Below, piece after piece: positions 1 through 5,142 of a DNA stretch of 5,142 nt. The stretch's first letter is position 1, and every line of letters starts with the position of its first letter. The stretch is taken from the NCBI GenBank assembly GCA_025363325.1, contig JANYEF010000054.1:1-5142 (forward strand), in the 5' to 3' direction. The position numbers were made by a program, and so were the translations under genes. Under the pieces are notes generated by a model. It was not told the origin of the DNA. It worked only from the letters and a program-made list of their open reading frames with translations, and did no database searches. This DNA is from Nitrospira sp. (GTDB lineage: Bacteria; Nitrospirota; Nitrospiria; Nitrospirales; Nitrospiraceae).

Positions 1-1299
1 GGTCACCTCCAACACATCCTGCCAGCGATTTGAATTGTTCTCGTCTGGACTGAAGAGGCGAAAATTCCGGCTCTCCATATTCAGCTTCATCGTGTCTCGC
101 AGGAATGTTCCCATGAGGCGGGTGGACTCGACGTCAAGGGCGCCTGGTTTCGTGACCTTGACGGCATAGTCTCGGAAATCAGGCAGACGCAGGTCCCTGA
201 GAAGCAGGCCGCCGTTGGCGTGGGGATTCGCACTCATGCGACGCGCTCCCTTGGGCGCCAGTTCGGCCAATGCAGGCTTGAATCCTCCCGTCTTGGCAAA
301 CAGCTCCTCGGGCTTGTAACTCTTCATCCACTGTTCGAGGATCTTAATGTGCGCCGGTTTGTCCATGTCGCCCATGGGGACCTGGTGAGAACGCCAGTAG
401 TCCTCGGTCCGCTTGCCATCGACCTGCTTCGGACCGGTCCAGCCTTTGGGCGTCCGGAGCACAATCATGGGCCAGAGTGGCCGCTTCTTGACGCCGTCCC
501 GGCGCGCAGCCGCTTTGATACGCTGAATATCCCGGATAGCGGCATCGAGCGTCGCGGCCATGAGACGATGCATCTTCCGGGGGTCGTGGCCTTCGACGAA
601 ATAAGGGATGTAGCCGTAGCCGACCAATAGCGATTCCAGCTCGTCGTGACTGATACGGGCCAGGACCGTAGGATTCGCGATCTTGTAGCCGTTCAGATGG
701 AGAATGGGCAGGACGACGCCGTCAGTGAGCGGGTTGAGAAATTTATTGGAATGCCAGCTCGTCGCGAGCGGGCCGGTTTCGGCCTCTCCATCACCTACGA
801 CACAGGCAGCAATCAGATCTGGGTTGTCGAATACGGCCCCATAGGCATGCGAGAGTGCATACCCCAATTCGCCGCCTTCGTGGATGGAGCCCGGAGTCTC
901 CGGCGCCACGTGACTGGGAATGCCGCCCGGGAAAGAAAACTGTTTGAACAGCCGTTTCATGCCCCGTTCGTCCTGCGAGACGGTCGGATAGACTTCGGTG
1001 TAAGTGCCTTCAAGGTAGGCGTTCGCCACAATCCCAGGTCCGCCATGGCCTGGTCCGGCGATATAGATCATGTTGAGATCCTGCTCCTTGATGACGCGGT
1101 TCAGATGCACGTAGATGAAGTTCAATCCAGGTGTCGTCCCCCAGTGACCGAGCAACCTCGGCTTAATGTGGGTGCGCTTAAGCGGCTTCTTGAGCAAGGG
1201 ATTGTCATAGAGATAAATCTGCCCAACGGACAGGTAATTGGCTGCACGCCAATAGGCATCGATCAGCGCCAAGTCCTTCTTGGCTCTTACAGACTTCAT
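1..1299 (-). CDS. xfp: Phosphoketolase (xylulose-5-phosphate/fructose-6-phosphate), N-terminal part, truncated by window edge
   Basis: Thiamine-diphosphate enzyme expected to split xylulose-5-phosphate and/or fructose-6-phosphate with phosphate into acetyl phosphate plus glyceraldehyde-3-phosphate or erythrose-4-phosphate, in the cytoplasm. I translated the minus strand by hand: 433 uninterrupted codons run to the left edge, about 55% of the usual ~790-residue protein. Family landmarks appear in order: an N-terminal segment [20 protein letters not shown] (15-34), LGHWGTTPG (50-58, His52), GPGHGGP (82-88, His85), [19 protein letters not shown] (129-147), the cofactor motif GDGEAETGP (169-177), [11 protein letters not shown] (201-211), and YWRSHQVP (301-308, His305). 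The histidines match substrate- and cofactor-binding positions known in bifidobacterial enzymes. The catalytic Glu region of the second domain is off the window. Start ATG at 1299 is chosen because GGAG sits 9 nt upstream; in-frame ATGs at 1308 and 1314 are alternatives. It follows ackA, whose enzyme uses its product. Which substrate is preferred cannot be read from sequence. Confidence 0.97.
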   Translation of the reverse strand, partial: MKSVRAKKDLALIDAYWRAANYLSVGQIYLYDNPLLKKPLKRTHIKPRLLGHWGTTPGLNFIYVHLNRVIKEQDLNMIYIAGPGHGGPGIVANAYLEGTYTEVYPTVSQDERGMKRLFKQFSFPGGIPSHVAPETPGSIHEGGELGYALSHAYGAVFDNPDLIAACVVGDGEAETGPLATSWHSNKFLNPLTDGVVLPILHLNGYKIANPTVLARISHDELESLLVGYGYIPYFVEGHDPRKMHRLMAATLDAAIRDIQRIKAAARRDGVKKRPLWPMIVLRTPKGWTGPKQVDGKRTEDYWRSHQVPMGDMDKPAHIKILEQWMKSYKPEELFAKTGGFKPALAELAPKGARRMSANPHANGGLLLRDLRLPDFRDYAVKVTKPGALDVESTRLMGTFLRDTMKLNMESRNFRLFSPDENNSNRWQDVLEVT

Positions 1300-1308
1300 G
1301 GTTGTCAT

Positions 1309-1312
1309 CTCC
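1309..1312 (-). promoter_or_regulatory. Ribosome binding site deciding the xfp start
   Basis: GGAG on the minus strand lies 9 nt before the ATG at 1299. It is itself formed by the codons of an upstream in-frame ATG (1314-1312, followed by GAG), so the more distal ATG cannot use it. A third in-frame ATG at 1308 is too close to it. The spacing favours translation from 1299, giving a protein starting MKSVRAKKD. Seen directly in sequence; functional use is inferred. Confidence 0.6.
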
Positions 1313-1324
1313 ATAACAGGCAAA

Positions 1325-1396
1325 AGGTTGAGGCTAAGGTTGAGGCCAAGATGAGAACGTCGGATCTTCGCTCAACCTTGTCCTCGACCTCAGCCT
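1325..1396. repeat. Inverted array of degenerate hexamers (AGGTTG type) in the ackA-xfp gap
   Basis: The left arm (1325-1354) is five end-to-end hexamers of the form AGGTTG, AGGCTA or AGGCCA, the last (AGATGA) more diverged. It contains a perfect 11-bp direct repeat AAGGTTGAGGC (1324-1334 and 1336-1346), period 12. The right arm (1373-1396) is four hexamers of the reverse complement type (CAACCT, TGTCCT, CGACCT, CAGCCT). An 18-nt spacer separates the arms, which can pair imperfectly into a cruciform or RNA hairpin. The array occupies most of the leader just before xfp. No recombinase gene or target duplication is visible, so its origin is unknown. Confidence 0.8.
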
Positions 1397-1435
1397 ACCT
1401 GCTCGCTACGCTCTCAAGAGCCTTAAAAGGTAAGA

Positions 1436-1510
1436 CGTGAAAAGTGAAACGTAGGGCTGCCGAATGCTCTTCTTCCTAAACGTTTCACGTTTAACGATTC
1501 ACGTCTCACG
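1436..1510. repeat. Inverted array of degenerate heptamers (CGTGAAA type) overlapping the ackA stop
   Basis: Left arm: three end-to-end heptamers, CGTGAAA (1436-1442), AGTGAAA (1443-1449) and a weaker CGTAGGG (1450-1456). Right arm: five heptamers ending in ACG (CTAAACG 1476-1482, TTTCACG 1483-1489, TTTAACG 1490-1496, ATTCACG 1497-1503, TCTCACG 1504-1510). GTGAAACGT (1444-1452) and ACGTTTCAC (1480-1488) form a perfect 9-bp inverted repeat with a 27-nt loop. The last unit contains the ackA stop (1506-1508). The units match those of the array inside the ATPase gene at 4467-4558. Together with the hexamer array it fills most of the 206-bp ackA-xfp gap; the ~40 bp between the arrays (1397-1435) holds nothing I recognise. 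Confidence 0.85.
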
Positions 1511-2762
1511 GATCGCTGGACGACCTGTTCAGTACACAGTCGAGCGTGGCGCGAGCAATTACGACTTCTTCATCGACGCCCGCCACATAGCAGGCCAGCG
1601 GTGCGTCTTCTTCGCTGATCTTCATCGCGTCGCCGGGAGCGAGGTTCACGGCCGCTTCATTGCGCAGGGGATCGAGCCGTAGCCCGCACCAGTCCATGCC
1701 GTCACAGATTCGCGCACGGATGAGCGCAGACCGCTCGCCGATGCCGCCGCCGAACACGAGAGCGTCAGCTCCTCCGAGCACAGCCAAGTACGCGCCGATG
1801 TACTTACGGACGCGATAACAATACACGTCCAACGCGAGCGCGGCGCGTGAATCCGGTTTGCCCTCGGCTGCGTTCAGGAGTTCGCGCATGTCGCCCGACA
1901 GGCCCGACAGTCCCAGGAGACCCGAGCGTTCATTCAGGAGACGCTCAACCTCGTCGACCGACAGACCTTCTCTCCGAACAAGATGTCCGACCACCGCGGG
2001 GTCCACATCGCCCGATCGGGTCCCCATCACCAGACCTTCGAGAGGCGTAAATCCCATGGACGTATCTACCGATCGCCCCCGATCGATCGCCGTTGCGGAG
2101 CAGCCATTGCCGAGCTGCAGGGTAATGAGGCGTAGACTGGTAAGCGGACGGTTGGCCGCTACGGCACAAATGCCGGCTAACGACGCATGCGCGATGCCAT
2201 GAAATCCGTAGCGGTGGATCCCGTGCTTGCGGGCCAGATCGAGATCAATCGCATAGGTGGCCGCCTGGGGCGGGATCGAGCGGTGGAACCCCGTATCGAA
2301 GACGGCGACCATCGGGGTGTCAGATCCCAGCATGGCGCGCGCACCCTTGATCCCGGCTACGCACCCGGGATTGTGAAGCGGAGCCAATTCAACCAGGCGA
2401 TCAATCGCGGCGAAGACTTCGTCGTCGATTCTGACCGACGTTCGATACTGCTCGCCGCCGTGCACCACGCGGTGCCCGACCGCCTCGATATGAAAGGTCT
2501 GCCCCTCCTGCCGACTCGAGTCTTTCAACATGTCCAGCATGCACCGGACCGCCTCGGCATGGGTAGCGACCTCGCGTGTGGCCTGCGTAACCGGCTTTCC
2601 CTCGCAACGAAGCATCAGCCTCGCCGTAGGCCCGATTTCTTCGACTGATCCCTCATAACGGATGCTCGGTTGCCGACTGTCTGCCGCGTCAGCAGAGTCG
2701 TCGAACTCGACGACCTTGAACTTCAGGGAGGAGCTTCCGCTATTCATCGCCAGCACATTCAT
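1506..2762 (-). CDS. ackA: Acetate kinase (acetate/propionate family kinase)
   Basis: Cytoplasmic ASKHA-fold kinase that reversibly moves phosphate between acetyl phosphate and ADP; next to a phosphoketolase gene the likely direction is ATP plus acetate formation. Complete at 418 residues, close to the ~400 usual for the family. Landmarks: MNVLAMNSGSSSLKFKV (1-17, with Asn7), GHRVVHGGE (96-104, Arg98), LAPLHNP (126-132, His130), VFDTGFHRSIPP (154-165, Asp156), HRYGFHG (183-189, His188), LGNG (217-220), DTSMGFTPLEGLVMGTRSG (233-251, Arg249), FGGGIGER (from the ADP-binding lobe) and DEEVVIAR near the C-terminus. These align with Methanosarcina thermophila AckA Arg91, His123, Asp148, His180 and Arg241. 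Oddities: the usual CHLGNG reads LQLGNG, so Gln216 replaces the equivalent of His208, and GFHGTSH reads GFHGIAH. The start matches the family N-terminus, though no good Shine-Dalgarno precedes it. The stop TGA lies inside a repeat unit. A propionate preference cannot be excluded. Confidence 0.96.
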   Translation of the reverse strand: MNVLAMNSGSSSLKFKVVEFDDSADAADSRQPSIRYEGSVEEIGPTARLMLRCEGKPVTQATREVATHAEAVRCMLDMLKDSSRQEGQTFHIEAVGHRVVHGGEQYRTSVRIDDEVFAAIDRLVELAPLHNPGCVAGIKGARAMLGSDTPMVAVFDTGFHRSIPPQAATYAIDLDLARKHGIHRYGFHGIAHASLAGICAVAANRPLTSLRLITLQLGNGCSATAIDRGRSVDTSMGFTPLEGLVMGTRSGDVDPAVVGHLVRREGLSVDEVERLLNERSGLLGLSGLSGDMRELLNAAEGKPDSRAALALDVYCYRVRKYIGAYLAVLGGADALVFGGGIGERSALIRARICDGMDWCGLRLDPLRNEAAVNLAPGDAMKISEEDAPLACYVAGVDEEVVIARATLDCVLNRSSSDP

Positions 2763-2769
2763 AGTAACT

Positions 2770-2890
2770 ACTCAGGTGTTCAGGCTGAAGACTGAAGGCT
2801 ATACATTATCTCGCAAGGCACGATTCAAGCAGAGACGAATCCTTCACTAGCAGGCTGAAGACTAAAAGCCTTCAGTCTATCTACCTGAGT
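2770..2890. repeat. Nested inverted/direct repeat of AGGCTGA-type heptamers between the ATPase gene and ackA
   Basis: This 121-bp element fills most of the 137-bp gap. Outer arms ACTCAGGT (2770-2777) and ACCTGAGT (2883-2890) are perfect 8-bp inverted repeats. Inner arms AGACTGAAGGCT (2789-2800) and AGCCTTCAGTCT (2867-2878) are a perfect 12-bp inverted pair. A 13-bp direct repeat CAGGCTGAAGACT occurs at 2781-2793 and 2851-2863, so the right half can instead fold locally into a 9-bp stem (2852-2860 with 2870-2878, one G-T pair, 9-nt loop). The arms consist of 7-nt units of the form AGGCTGA or AGACTGA. On the minus strand it follows the ATPase stop and includes the ackA leader. Confidence 0.85.
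2799..2828 (-). promoter_or_regulatory. Possible sigma70-type promoter for ackA
   Basis: Reading the minus strand, TTGAAT (2828-2823) and TATAGC (2804-2799) are separated by 18 nt, each matching four of six bases of the standard -35 and -10 hexamers. Initiation would fall about 30 nt before the ackA ATG. An alternative -10, GATAAT (2810-2805), fits better itself but has no convincing -35 at the right distance. The -10 overlaps one heptamer of the inverted repeat. Weak, pattern-based inference only. Confidence 0.25.
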
Positions 2891-2899
2891 CATTACCAT

Positions 2900-4984
2900 T
2901 CATCGTCGTCTCAACAGCTTGATCGATTCCATCACCACGAAGGGAAGAAGGCCCGTGGCTCCCATCAATACCCAATCTTCGATCGGTAACGGGGCAACCT
3001 TGAAGATCGGCGCGACTACTGGAATCGTGAGCACCGCCACCTGCACAACAAGCGAGAGGAGGAAGGCCCACACCAGCGCGCGATTCGTCCCGACGCCCAA
3101 CTGGAAGAGCGACAGCCGTTCGCTCCGGCAGTTGAAGACATGCACCAGTTGCGCCACGACCATCACAGTGAAGGCCACCGTTCTGGCCTGATCGAGCTCT
3201 TGATGCAGACCATAGAGGCTGTAGCTGAACGCTCCTAACGCAATCAACCCCAGCATCAACCCCTCTCCGCCGATAGCCAGCAATCGTCCGCCGTCCAGCA
3301 GCCGAGCCTCCGGCCGGCGAGGGGGACGCTTCATCAGATCAGGCGCCTTGGGATCGACCGCCAGCGCCAAGGCCGGGATGCCGTCTGTGACGAGATTCAT
3401 CCAGAGAATCTGAATCGGCAGGAGCGGCAGGGGCAAGCCCAGCAGCGTCGCAAACAGCATGACCAGCACTTCGCTCAGGTTGCACGACAGGAGGAAATGG
3501 ACGGTCTTCCGGATGTTGTCGAAGACCCCCCGGCCTTCTTCCACCGCCGCCGCGATCGAGGCAAAGTTGTCGTCCGTTACCACCATGTCGGCGGCTTCCT
3601 TGGTCACATCGGTACCGCTGATCCCCATCGCGATGCCGATATCCGCTGCCTTGATCGCAGGCGCGTCGTTCACGCCGTCTCCCGTCATCGCCACGATCGC
3701 GCCTTGGCGTTTCCAGGCCTGGATGATACGCAGTTTGTGTTCCGCCGAGACGCGGGCGTAGACCGCGATGTGCTCCACACGCTGGGCCAGTTGTTCCTCG
3801 GTGAGATTGTTCATCTCGTGGCCGGAGAGCGCCGAGCCGTCACCGTCATGCAGACCTAAGTCCCTGGCAATGGCAATCGCCGTCTCTTTGTGATCCCCGG
3901 TAATCATCACGGTTTTGATGCCGGCTTCCCGGCATAGACGAACGGCCTCCGCGGCTTCTGGCCGCAACGGATCCCTCATGGCGAACAGGCCGAGGAACAC
4001 CAGATCCTTCTCTACCGCATCGGTCGATAGATTCATGCCATGGGTGTCGAGGCGCCGATGCGCCACCGCAAGCACGCGAAGAGTCTGCTGTGCCAGAGAC
4101 GCGTTGGTGTCGAGCATGATCTGCTGTTGTTGATCGCTCAGAGGCTCGATGAGACCGTCGAGGGTCAGACGATGCGTGCAGCGGGGAAGCAAGACATCCG
4201 GCGCCCCCTTCACATAGGCCATGGTTCCGTCTGCCGTGCGACGGATGACGGTCATCATTTTCCGTTCGGCATCGAAGGGAATTTCTGCTTCGAACGGCGC
4301 GGTGTCCTCCAAGGCTTCCTTCCTCAAGGCGACCTTCGCTGCAGCGACGAGCAGGGCGCCTTCCGTCGGATCGCCGATCACCTGCCACGTTCCATTCTCC
4401 TCTCGTAACGTCGCACCGTTGCAAAGGACGGCGGCCGTCAGCAGTTCGCGCAGGCCAGACGGTAGGCGTGAGGGGTCAGGGGTTACGCGTGAGGGGTGAG
4501 GCGTAAGGGGTGAGGGGGCAAGATAAGTCGCTTCACGCCTCACGCCTAACGCTTCACGGATTTCGCCCACCGGCTGATACCCCTCTCCCGTCACGTCGAA
4601 TGCCGCGGCGTCGACGAACAATTTCGTGACCGTCATTTCGTTCTTCGTTAACGTACCGGTTTTGTCTGTGCAGATGACCGTTGCCGATCCGAGCGTTTCA
4701 ACCGCAGGCAGTTTGCGGATGAGCGCATGCCGCTTCACCATGCGGGTGACCCCCAGCGCCAATGTAATCGTCACCACGGTGGGGAGGCCTTCCGGCACGG
4801 CCGCCACAGCCAGACTCACCGAGGTCATAAACATCGCCACCAACGGCTCGCCGCGCAGATAGCCCAAGGCGAACACGACGGCGACAACGGCCAGCGCCAG
4901 CCACAATAGGGTATAGCCGAATTGTTCGAGCCGGCGTTGCAGCGGGGTTTCTGCCCGTTCAGCCTCCGACTCCTTCTGAATCAT
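2900..4984 (-). CDS. Calcium-type (P2A) cation-transporting P-type ATPase, C-terminal ~694 residues of a frameshifted gene
   Basis: Membrane pump coupling ATP hydrolysis to cation export, most like SERCA/YloB calcium ATPases. Numbered from the Met at 4984: M3-M4 membrane region with AAVPEGLP (61-68), phosphorylation site CTDKTGTLT (105-113, Asp107), nucleotide-domain KGAPD (259-263), TGDHKET (362-368), hinge TGDGVNDAP (434-442), then the C-terminal membrane half. Ion-site residues resemble SERCA: Glu65 in M4, Asn502 and Glu505 in M5, Asn530, Thr533 and Asp534 in M6. The M8 glutamate of SERCA is Gln612 ([13 protein letters not shown]), which I recall as usual in bacterial YloB-like pumps. The actuator domain with TGES, M1 and M2 lie upstream or off-window. 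The Met at 4984 is probably not a true start: conserved pump sequence continues upstream in another frame. Residues about 144-176 are an unusual Pro/Ser/Thr-rich linker encoded by a heptamer array. Ion specificity (Ca, or Mn/Na) is inferred. Confidence 0.9.
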   Translation of the reverse strand: MIQKESEAERAETPLQRRLEQFGYTLLWLALAVVAVVFALGYLRGEPLVAMFMTSVSLAVAAVPEGLPTVVTITLALGVTRMVKRHALIRKLPAVETLGSATVICTDKTGTLTKNEMTVTKLFVDAAAFDVTGEGYQPVGEIREALGVRREATYLAPSPLTPHPSRVTPDPSRLPSGLRELLTAAVLCNGATLREENGTWQVIGDPTEGALLVAAAKVALRKEALEDTAPFEAEIPFDAERKMMTVIRRTADGTMAYVKGAPDVLLPRCTHRLTLDGLIEPLSDQQQQIMLDTNASLAQQTLRVLAVAHRRLDTHGMNLSTDAVEKDLVFLGLFAMRDPLRPEAAEAVRLCREAGIKTVMITGDHKETAIAIARDLGLHDGDGSALSGHEMNNLTEEQLAQRVEHIAVYARVSAEHKLRIIQAWKRQGAIVAMTGDGVNDAPAIKAADIGIAMGISGTDVTKEAADMVVTDDNFASIAAAVEEGRGVFDNIRKTVHFLLSCNLSEVLVMLFATLLGLPLPLLPIQILWMNLVTDGIPALALAVDPKAPDLMKRPPRRPEARLLDGGRLLAIGGEGLMLGLIALGAFSYSLYGLHQELDQARTVAFTVMVVAQLVHVFNCRSERLSLFQLGVGTNRALVWAFLLSLVVQVAVLTIPVVAPIFKVAPLPIEDWVLMGATGLLPFVVMESIKLLRRR
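4467..4558. repeat. Inverted heptamer array inside the ATPase coding sequence
   Basis: Left arm 4467-4522 is eight end-to-end 7-nt units of the types CGTGAGG, GGTGAGG and CGTAAGG, with diverged copies such as GGTTACG and GGGCAAG. Right arm 4531-4558 is four units of the reverse orientation, CTTCACG (first and last), CCTCACG and CCTAACG. TAGGCGTGAGG (4463-4473) and CCTCACGCCTA (4538-4548) are a perfect 11-bp inverted pair. Both this and the 1436-1510 array end in a TCACGGA right boundary. On the minus strand the array is translated without a stop as ATPase residues about 144-173, although TAA and TGA occur in the other frames. Confidence 0.88.
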
Positions 4985-4989
4985 CGAGG

Positions 4990-5142
4990 CTATCCGCCCA
5001 GCTCCGTTCGGAGCGCCGTCGCGACGACCAGCGCGCGGGCCTTGCCTGAGACCGCAATGGTGCCCATGAATGCCATGTTGGTCTGGTCGGCCAAGGACAC
5101 GTCGGACCTGTCGAGGGCGGTTGCCATTTTCTGAACCGGAGT
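4990..5142 (-). pseudogene. Upstream segment of the P-type ATPase in a shifted frame (frameshift, cut by window edge)
   Basis: Minus-strand translation from the right edge gives 50 residues ending in TAG (4992-4990). They include TPVQK (1-5), NMAFMGTIAVSGKARALVVATALRTELG in the actuator domain (split here as 22-31 and 32-49), typical of what follows the TGES motif in type II P-type ATPases. After ELG the family normally reads G-R-I-A, and exactly that (CGG ATA GCC) follows in the frame of the 4984 open frame. The two frames join if one base is restored around 4994-4999. So this segment and the 694-codon frame are one gene split by a single-base deletion. It may be a true mutation, a sequencing or assembly error, or less likely a recoding site. 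Confidence 0.85.

Noticed and set aside
220..1440. Two long plus-strand open frames (220-630 and 646-1440)
   Set aside because: They lie antisense to xfp, whose minus-strand translation matches the family over all 433 codons. The plus-strand products have no recognisable motifs and the second runs into the repeat arrays.
2187..2648. Plus-strand open frame opposite ackA
   Set aside because: Antisense to strongly conserved acetate kinase codons; no motif or ribosome binding site seen.
2852..2878. Hairpin after the ATPase stop as an intrinsic terminator
   Set aside because: The stem is only 9 bp with a G-T pair and no U-rich tract follows on the minus strand; it is better explained as part of the heptamer repeat.
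3846..4424. Minus-strand 192-residue open frame inside the ATPase gene
   Set aside because: Alternate-frame shadow of the nucleotide-binding domain; the product is Arg/Ser-rich low-complexity sequence typical of an out-of-frame reading of GC-rich coding DNA.
4467..4558. CRISPR array or ordinary microsatellite
   Set aside because: Units are 7 nt and degenerate with no spacers between them, and they face each other in two orientations, which fits neither.
4990..5000. Programmed -1 frameshift in the ATPase gene
   Set aside because: No slippery heptamer of the X-XXY-YYZ type is present and P-type ATPases are not known to need recoding; a deletion or sequence error is simpler.

Overview
The window holds three minus-strand protein genes. 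In transcription order (right to left) they are a P-type cation-transporting ATPase cut by the right edge, a complete acetate kinase gene (ackA), and the N-terminal 433 residues of a phosphoketolase gene (xfp) cut by the left edge. No plus-strand gene, RNA gene, CRISPR array or transposase is supported. The long plus-strand open frames are antisense shadows of these genes.

The metabolic unit is ackA-xfp. Phosphoketolase splits xylulose-5-phosphate and/or fructose-6-phosphate with inorganic phosphate, giving acetyl phosphate plus an aldose phosphate. Acetate kinase then converts acetyl phosphate and ADP to acetate and ATP. The genes are co-oriented with a 206-bp gap, so an operon is plausible. 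The ATPase lies 137 bp upstream of ackA in the same orientation. It has the motifs of type IIA (SERCA/YloB-like) calcium pumps and no obvious metabolic tie to the pair beyond consuming ATP.

Two things stand out. First, the ATPase frame is broken. Conserved pump sequence continues upstream of the 694-codon open frame to the window edge, but in a frame one base out of register, ending at TAG (4990-4992). One missing base around 4994-4999 would explain it. Second, three spacer regions carry arrays of degenerate 6- or 7-nt units arranged as facing inverted arms. Two lie in the ackA-xfp gap (1325-1396 and 1436-1510) and one in the ATPase-ackA gap (2770-2890). A fourth array (4467-4558), of the same unit family as the 1436-1510 array, lies inside the ATPase coding sequence. 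It is read through as a Pro/Ser/Thr-rich linker in the cytoplasmic domain. The 1436-1510 array also contains the ackA stop codon.

The organism is a moderately GC-rich bacterium. The style of the short-unit inverted arrays, together with an Xfp/AckA pair, reminds me of Nitrospira-type (Nitrospirota) genomes. That is an impression from memory and could not be tested here.
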